NCBI GenBank assembly: GCA_905236405.1
Contig: CAJOQB010000065.1
Coordinates: 1 to 11,663 of the forward strand
Length of the DNA: 11,663 nt
From: an uncultured Bacteroidales bacterium
GTDB lineage: Bacteria; Bacteroidota; Bacteroidia; Bacteroidales; P3
Direction: 5' to 3'
Each line of letters begins with the position of its first letter. The stretch's first letter is position 1. The translations under genes were made by a program, and so were the position numbers. Of the stretch, positions 7,740 to 11,663 are shown in pieces. The notes beneath the pieces were generated by a model. That model was not told the DNA's origin. It worked only from the letters and a program-made list of their open reading frames with translations, and did no database searches.

Positions 7740-8423
7740 ATGGTAGCCATGAGTCAGAATAGTCAGAATAATCAGAGTACTCCGAGTACTCAGAAAACAC
7801 CGAGTTCTCAGAAAGACCACACCTTTCTTCCCCAGCATGGCCATTACCGTAATCTGAGAGTCTATCAGGTTACCGAGATGATATACGACATCACCTATTA
7901 TTTTACCCAACACTATCTTCAGAAAGGCGACCGTACCGTGGACCAGATGGTGCAGGCTGCTCGCAGTGGCAAGCAGAACATTGCCGAGGGCAACCAGGCG
8001 GCAGCCACCTCAAGCGAGACAGAGATAAAACTGACCAATGTGGCGAAAGCCAGTTTGGAAGAGCTGCTCGATGACTATGAGGACTATCTGCGTGTACGCA
8101 ACCTGCAGCAATGGGGTCCCCTGCATCCAAGGTACGAGAACATGCGGCGTTATGCTCGAAGTGCCCAAATCAAAGAACAATATGCCGGAGTGATCCAGCG
8201 TATGAACGATGAAGAGATAGCCAACCTCACCATCACACTCATCCACCAAGCCATCTATATGCTGCATAAACTGTTGGTGACGATGCAGAACCGATTCGTG
8301 ACGGAGGGCGGCATAAAAGAACGCATGTACCAAAGCCGTGTGAACTATCGCAACAGCCAGAATAATCAGAGCAATCAGAGTAATCAGAGTACTCAGAATA
8401 CTCCGAGTACTCCGAAAAAATAA
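7740..8423 (+). CDS. Four helix bundle suffix domain protein (S23/IVS-protein relative) with repeat-rich tails
   Basis: The 227-residue product matches the four-helix-bundle proteins related to the S23 proteins encoded in 23S rRNA intervening sequences, specifically the longer suffix-domain type. The diagnostic core is GHYRNLRVYQVTEMIYD (34-50), DQMVQAARSGKQNIAEGNQA (68-87), SLEELLDDYEDYLRVRNLQQW (105-125) and a C-terminal GGIKERMYQSR (190-200). Cellular function is unknown; family crystal structures are oligomeric helical bundles. Both ends carry low-complexity Ser/Gln/Asn/Thr/Pro tails: residues 5-24 (SQNSQNNQSTPSTQKTPSSQ) and 206-227. ATG 7740 lies one base after the permease stop; ATG 7749 is equally possible and would shorten the protein by three residues. 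Confidence 0.9.
   Translation: MVAMSQNSQNNQSTPSTQKTPSSQKDHTFLPQHGHYRNLRVYQVTEMIYDITYYFTQHYLQKGDRTVDQMVQAARSGKQNIAEGNQAAATSSETEIKLTNVAKASLEELLDDYEDYLRVRNLQQWGPLHPRYENMRRYARSAQIKEQYAGVIQRMNDEEIANLTITLIHQAIYMLHKLLVTMQNRFVTEGGIKERMYQSRVNYRNSQNNQSNQSNQSTQNTPSTPKK
7752..7815 (+). repeat. Low-complexity SQN/STP-coding repeat at the 5' end of the four-helix-bundle gene
   Basis: This stretch is built from short units close to AGTCAGAAT and CAGAGTACTCCGAGTACT, encoding Ser-Gln-Asn and Ser-Thr-Pro triplets. It contains two copies of the palindrome GAGTACTC (7775-7782 and 7784-7791). The 14-mers CAGAATAATCAGAG (7764-7777) and TACTCCGAGTACTC (7778-7791) recur exactly at the 3' end of the same gene. Confidence 0.85.
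8352..8420 (+). repeat. Matching low-complexity repeat at the 3' end of the four-helix-bundle gene
   Basis: The sequence holds tandem AATCAGAG(C/T) units at 8364-8390 followed by ACTCAGAAT and ACTCCGAGT units, encoding Asn-Gln-Ser and Thr-Pro-Ser runs up to the stop. Two GAGTACTC palindromes lie at 8387-8394 and 8405-8412. The 14-mers CAGAATAATCAGAG (8358-8371) and TACTCCGAGTACTC (8399-8412) are exact copies of those at the 5' end, in the same orientation and same frame. Confidence 0.85.
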
Positions 8424-8432
8424 CCCTTTATC

Positions 8433-9263
8433 ATGAAAAAGACTTTTTTATCCTTTCTCGTTGTGGCGGCCTTGTTTTTGCTGGCTGCTCCCTTACAGGC
8501 TCAGTCGTTTGGGAAGACAAACAAAGTGAGCAGTACCTCCATCTTCTCCGACCTGAAGACCGTGGTGGCGTTTGTCGACCAGATGTGTCCCATCTCCGCC
8601 GGCTCGGCGGGCAATATGACGGCATTGAAGTTGACGGAGACAGCGTTGGTCATCGAGTTCGAAGCCAACGAAGAGTACATCGATTTGGACGCCTTGCGGA
8701 GCAACCCCTCCGTCGTGCGGAACAATTTTGAGGCTATGGTGCAGAATGCCTCGGGCTATATGGACACGCTCTACACCTTGTTGGCGGCATCGGACAAAGG
8801 GTTTGTGTTAAAGTATACGGGTGCCACTACCGGCAAGAAGTACTCCTGCTCGTTGACCAACAAAGAGTTGAAGAGTCTGGTAGAGGGAAGGGGCGCCAAA
8901 CGCGACCCGATGGAACTCCTCAACGGACAGATAGCGGTCACCAACCTGCAGATGCCCATGAAGGTTGGAGAGGGACTCACCATCGACAAGGTCTATGTCG
9001 ACGGCAACTATGTCGTCTACAACTGCATCACCGACGAGAGCTTGTATCCCATCGATGCCTTGAACGATGCCCGAGCCGAGATGAAGAAAGCCATTGCCCA
9101 GGATGTGTTCAATATGTCGGACCCGACGATGGTCAACTTCATGAAGATATGTGTCGAGGCCGGCAAAGGCATCGCCTACCAGTATGTGGGCAACACCACT
9201 GGCAAGAAATGTTTTATCGGCTACTCGGTCTTTGAACTCAGGTCCGCGCTCTATGGCGATTGA
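8433..9263 (+). CDS. Secreted protein of unknown function with an internal tandem duplication
   Basis: I do not recognise this family. The 276-residue product has a clear signal peptide (MKKTFLSFLVVAALFLLAAPLQA, cut before Q24) and no lipobox, so it is predicted to be periplasmic or secreted. The mature part consists of two related units of about 100 residues, roughly 50-150 and 171-273. Each ends in a similar block: GFVLKYTGATTGKKYSCSL then NKELKSL, and GIAYQYVGNTTGKKCFIGYS then VFELRSAL. Earlier parts align more weakly, with a strand such as TALVIEFEANEEYIDLDAL against NYVVYNCITDESLYPIDAL. It begins 9 bp after the four-helix-bundle stop. A 250-bp non-coding region follows, so it is probably the last gene of its transcript. 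Confidence 0.85.
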   Translation: MKKTFLSFLVVAALFLLAAPLQAQSFGKTNKVSSTSIFSDLKTVVAFVDQMCPISAGSAGNMTALKLTETALVIEFEANEEYIDLDALRSNPSVVRNNFEAMVQNASGYMDTLYTLLAASDKGFVLKYTGATTGKKYSCSLTNKELKSLVEGRGAKRDPMELLNGQIAVTNLQMPMKVGEGLTIDKVYVDGNYVVYNCITDESLYPIDALNDARAEMKKAIAQDVFNMSDPTMVNFMKICVEAGKGIAYQYVGNTTGKKCFIGYSVFELRSALYGD

Positions 9264-9303
9264 CACACTATAAGTGCACCCCTCCAAGGAGGCGGCATTA
9301 TGA

Positions 9304-9327
9304 CCTCCCACAGGCGCCTGTGGGAGG
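9304..9327. repeat. Perfect 24-bp palindrome
   Basis: CCTCCCACAGGC (9304-9315) is followed directly by its exact reverse complement GCCTGTGGGAGG (9316-9327). As RNA it forms a GC-rich hairpin of about 10 bp with a minimal loop; as DNA it is a symmetric site. No T-run follows, so it is not a classical intrinsic terminator. Confidence 0.9.
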
Positions 9328-9330
9328 GGT

Positions 9331-9368
9331 CGCAGCATAGCTGCGGGAAGGGTAATTGCTATGCTGCG
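9331..9368. repeat. 11-bp inverted repeat with 16-bp loop
   Basis: CGCAGCATAGC (9331-9341) is exactly complementary to GCTATGCTGCG (9358-9368), with 16 bases between. The left arm can also fold locally (GCAGC-ATA-GCTGC, 9332-9344), so two mutually exclusive hairpins are possible. Confidence 0.8.
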
Positions 9369-9406
9369 GGAACCCATGCAGCCGCCTGTTCGGAACGACA
9401 GAGACG

Positions 9407-9427
9407 AATGCGTTTTGCATTTTTTTT
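9407..9427 (+). terminator. Possible weak intrinsic terminator
   Basis: AATGC (9407-9411) pairs with GCATT (9417-9421) around a GTTTT loop and runs into T8 (9420-9427). The stem is only 5 bp and AT-rich, so termination may depend on the structured element just upstream. It lies 144 bp after the stop of the secreted protein gene. T7 (9421-9427) and A7 (9429-9435) also form an inverted repeat, which could act on the other strand. Confidence 0.4.
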
Positions 9428-9459
9428 GAAAAAAATAATACTATAGGTGTAATATTTTG
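9425..9459 (+). promoter_or_regulatory. Candidate Bacteroidetes-type promoter and A-rich leader for the macroglobulin gene
   Basis: TTTG at 9425-9428 resembles the -33 box, and TATTTTG at 9453-9459 resembles the -7 box (consensus TAnnTTTG). The match is imperfect and the 24-base spacing is longer than the usual roughly 19-21. It lies about 55 bp before the start codon. Downstream, TGCCCT (9458-9463) and AGGGCA (9477-9482) could pair. The leader AACAACAAAAACAACAACG (9492-9510) just before the ATG is A-rich, as is usual for strongly translated genes in this phylum. Confidence 0.3.
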
Positions 9460-9513
9460 CCCTCGAAAACGATTATAGGGCATATACAGTTAACAACAAA
9501 AACAACAACGACC

Positions 9514-11663
9514 ATGAAAACAATCGAATCAAGATGTCGCCGGTGGATGATTCACGCCGCGTTTGTTGTCATGTCGGTCAGTGCGTTGGCTCAGGGAGCC
9601 GGCGACGGAAAGCCGATGTCGAACCAGGAATACGAAACACAGTGGAAAACTGTGGATCGGATGGTGCGTCAGGAGGAGTTTCGAAAAGCCCACGACATGA
9701 CAATGCCGTTGTTCGAACGGGCAGAGAAAGAGGGCAACAGCCGTCAGATGCTCACGGCGGCATGGCTGCTCGGCAAAATAGAAGCAGCCTATTTGGACAG
9801 CTCCGACTATCTGTTGTACGACCGTATGAAACACCTGCTGCCGCTGCTCGATGCCCCCGACAAAGCGGTGGCACAGATGCTGGTGGGACGTTTTCTGTTG
9901 GGTAGCCGGAATTACTGGAACAAAAACGAGAACACCGATGTCGACGAAGAGGACTATCGCCTCTGGTCGAACGACCGGCTGAAAGCGGAGGCCGACAAGT
10001 ATATAGACGAGATTGTGGCTGCCCACGAGGCGTTGGGCAAGGTGCCGTCGACCGACTATCGCCGCTTCATGCAGGACACCTCGAGTCGCACACGGCGTTT
10101 CACCCCCACGTTGCTCGACGTGGTGGTTTACACCATCATCGAGGATGTCGACGAAGGTTCCGCAGACCGCAACCTGCAGCTGCTCTCGTTGTTGCGTGAG
10201 CTGCATAGCAACGATGGCGACGAGTTCAAACTGTTTGTCGATTACAAAGAATATAATCTGAGAGCCCGTCAGATGACGGTTGAAGCACATTTGGCATTGG
10301 TTGACGAGTATCTGCGGCAATGGCGTAACAGCACTTTGCCCGACGTGGCATTCTTTTATTTGACGAAAGCTCATTTTCATGGTGCCCATAAGGATTATCT
10401 GGAACAAGACAAGTGCTATGACACCATCATTGAGCGCTATCCTACATCGGAGTTCTGTAATGAAGCCCGCAAAGAGAAAGAGGGAATACGGTGGAAAAAC
10501 ATCGTCACTGCCAAAATGAACCACAACCAGATGACCCTTCGTCCCATGATGGCCAGCGTGCAGGTGCGCAACATCGATACCCTCTATTGCCGCATCGTGG
10601 AACAGAGCAGCAAGGTCAAGACGAGTGCCAACAGCACGGTCTTGATGAGCGCCAAGCCGTTGAAGGAGTGGTCGCAGCCATTGCCCCATCGCGACGACTT
10701 CCAGTCCCAGACAGTCTATCTCTATCTTCCCCCCATGCCGGCAGGCGAATACCTGTTGCTGATAAGCGGCAACGCCGACTTCCGTCCTGACAAGACGGAG
10801 TTGTATTCCAGCGACGGAAGTGCCATCAACCCAAAAAATTTTGCACAGTTCCGCATGGCGGAGTTCACATGTTGCGATGCCGCTTTCCTGAAGTTCGATA
10901 ATATGTTGCCCAATCACTATGGCGGTCGCTTGGTGAACCGTGCCACGGGCGAAGCCATTGCCCGTCATCAGGTGGTGCTGTACAGCTCCCCCAACAAAGC
11001 CAATCGAAAGAAGCTCGCCACCACCAAGACCGATGCCGAGGGGTTCTTCTTCTTCGACACGGCGTCGAAGGAATATGATTATTATTCTTATCATAATGGT
11101 ACTTTTTCGGTTATCTACCAAGGCATTGAATATACGGCAGGTGTAGATACCCGATATTATGCAACGGATTATTCCGATGACGTGTTGAATGTGATGTTTG
11201 ACCGTCCCATCTATCGTCCGGGCGACACACTTCATTTCGCCGTGATGGACTACCACAAGTTCGACAGACTTCGTGGCGAAGCCGTCAGCGAAGAGTTGGA
11301 TGTCACCGTGTACGATGTCAACCACAAAGAGCTGACGAAACTCACGCTGACCACCAACGAGCGGGGCGTTGCCGACGGCTGGGTGGCTATTCCCTCGAAT
11401 GTGTTGCCAGGGCGGATGCAGCTGCATGTGATTCAGAAGTCGAAGAAACACTCATTTTCTGAATACTTCAGGGTCGAAGCCTACAAGCAGCCCAAGTTCT
11501 ACGCCACGATGGAGGAGGATCACGAGGCGCACCACTACCACCAGCCCATCGCTGTCAAGGGCATGGCCCGTGCCTACAGTGGTGCCTCGATGTCCGGTGC
11601 ACAGGTGACCTACACGGTGAAACGCCAAGCCATTGTCCCATGGTGGAAACGCTATTGGGGATA
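9514..11663 (+). CDS. Alpha-2-macroglobulin family protein, N-terminal part (truncated by window end)
   Basis: Reading from ATG 9514 the frame stays open to the last base, giving 716 codons with no stop. A signal peptide (basic ESRCRRW, then IHAAFVVMSVSALA, cut before Q28) has no lipobox. Residues about 35-330 are helical and TPR-like (for example CYDTIIERYPTSEFCNEAR). Macroglobulin-type beta domains follow: a carboxypeptidase-regulatory-like strand domain near 465-515 (GGRLVNRATGEAI). The hallmark FDRPIYRPGDTLHFAVMD lies at 562-579, and the linker FRVEAYKQPKFYA at 652-664. Family members protect the envelope by trapping proteases and are often 1,800 residues or longer; the bait region and any thioester (CXEQ) lie beyond the window. 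An AT-rich patch occurs at 11071-11170. The start is well supported by the signal peptide and A-rich leader. Confidence 0.9.
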   Translation, partial: MKTIESRCRRWMIHAAFVVMSVSALAQGAGDGKPMSNQEYETQWKTVDRMVRQEEFRKAHDMTMPLFERAEKEGNSRQMLTAAWLLGKIEAAYLDSSDYLLYDRMKHLLPLLDAPDKAVAQMLVGRFLLGSRNYWNKNENTDVDEEDYRLWSNDRLKAEADKYIDEIVAAHEALGKVPSTDYRRFMQDTSSRTRRFTPTLLDVVVYTIIEDVDEGSADRNLQLLSLLRELHSNDGDEFKLFVDYKEYNLRARQMTVEAHLALVDEYLRQWRNSTLPDVAFFYLTKAHFHGAHKDYLEQDKCYDTIIERYPTSEFCNEARKEKEGIRWKNIVTAKMNHNQMTLRPMMASVQVRNIDTLYCRIVEQSSKVKTSANSTVLMSAKPLKEWSQPLPHRDDFQSQTVYLYLPPMPAGEYLLLISGNADFRPDKTELYSSDGSAINPKNFAQFRMAEFTCCDAAFLKFDNMLPNHYGGRLVNRATGEAIARHQVVLYSSPNKANRKKLATTKTDAEGFFFFDTASKEYDYYSYHNGTFSVIYQGIEYTAGVDTRYYATDYSDDVLNVMFDRPIYRPGDTLHFAVMDYHKFDRLRGEAVSEELDVTVYDVNHKELTKLTLTTNERGVADGWVAIPSNVLPGRMQLHVIQKSKKHSFSEYFRVEAYKQPKFYATMEEDHEAHHYHQPIAVKGMARAYSGASMSGAQVTYTVKRQAIVPWWKRYWG

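Larger units (their letters stand above)
9278..9387. repeat. Structured intergenic element with nested inverted repeats
   Basis: A 7-bp outer stem AGGCGGC (9290-9296) / GCCGCCT (9381-9387) encloses two further hairpins (9304-9327 and 9331-9368), which together would make a three-way junction. An alternative pairing is ACCCCTCC (9278-9285) with GGAGGGGT (9323-9330). In addition CTGTGGGA, CTGCGGGA and CTGCGGGA begin at 9318, 9341 and 9364, exactly 23 bp apart. It could be a dispersed palindromic repeat, a structured RNA in the 3' or 5' untranslated region, or part of a terminator. The sequence alone does not decide between these. Confidence 0.6.

Noticed and set aside
7752..8420. CRISPR-like or tandem-repeat array
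   Set aside because: The repeat units are about 9 bp, lie in frame within a coding region, and have no spacers of unique sequence.
6656..9263. Permease, four-helix-bundle and secreted repeat protein as a new defence or export system
   Set aside because: No nuclease, ATPase, toxin or sensor domain is visible, and the genes on either side are housekeeping. Close spacing alone does not support a dedicated system.
9318..9386. The 23-bp phased repeats as a small CRISPR array
   Set aside because: Only about 8 bases are conserved per unit, there is no repeat/spacer alternation and no cas gene nearby.
9529..11451. A 640-codon open frame on the minus strand
   Set aside because: It lies wholly antisense to the macroglobulin gene, which has a signal peptide and family motifs in the plus frame. 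The minus-strand translation has no recognisable domain and its openness follows from the codon bias of the plus gene.

Overview
The window reads as a chromosomal stretch of a Bacteroidales bacterium, plausibly a Prevotella relative. The lineage is inferred from gene content: a four-helix-bundle suffix-domain protein, a DUF3298 lipoprotein, a LolA-like periplasmic protein, and an alpha-2-macroglobulin protein with a helical N-terminal region. Start codons also lack clear Shine-Dalgarno sites and follow A-rich leaders. All genes lie on the + strand. No rRNA, tRNA, CRISPR array, transposase or phage gene was recognised.

Layout. Positions 1-1869 hold three tandem YitT-family membrane proteins, the first present only as its last 28 codons. 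Positions 1892-4386 hold rpe (ribulose-phosphate epimerase), an RlmI-like rRNA methyltransferase whose ATG overlaps the rpe stop by one base, and folE (GTP cyclohydrolase I). After a 60-bp gap come a LolA-like periplasmic protein (4447-5106), a DUF3298-type lipoprotein (5120-5950), tsaB overlapping it by 4 bp (5947-6642), and a DppB/OppB-type ABC permease (6656-7738). A four-helix-bundle suffix protein (7740-8423) and a secreted protein of unknown function with an internal duplication (8433-9263) complete this tightly packed run. Spacings of -4 to +18 bp in most places suggest one or two polycistronic units.

The only substantial non-coding region is 9264-9513 (250 bp). It holds a nested set of inverted repeats, including a perfect 24-bp palindrome, and a 23-bp-phased direct repeat. 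A weak hairpin/T-run terminator, a possible promoter and an A-rich leader follow. Beyond it, an alpha-2-macroglobulin family gene starts at 9514 and stays open to the end of the window, so its 3' part is missing.

Functionally the window mixes housekeeping (Rpe, RlmI, FolE, TsaB) with envelope proteins (YitT, LolA-like, lipoprotein, ABC permease, macroglobulin). I see no clear new defence or biosynthetic system. The least explained items are the structured intergenic element at 9278-9387, the matching low-complexity repeats at both ends of the four-helix-bundle gene, and a sharp AT-rich patch inside the macroglobulin gene.
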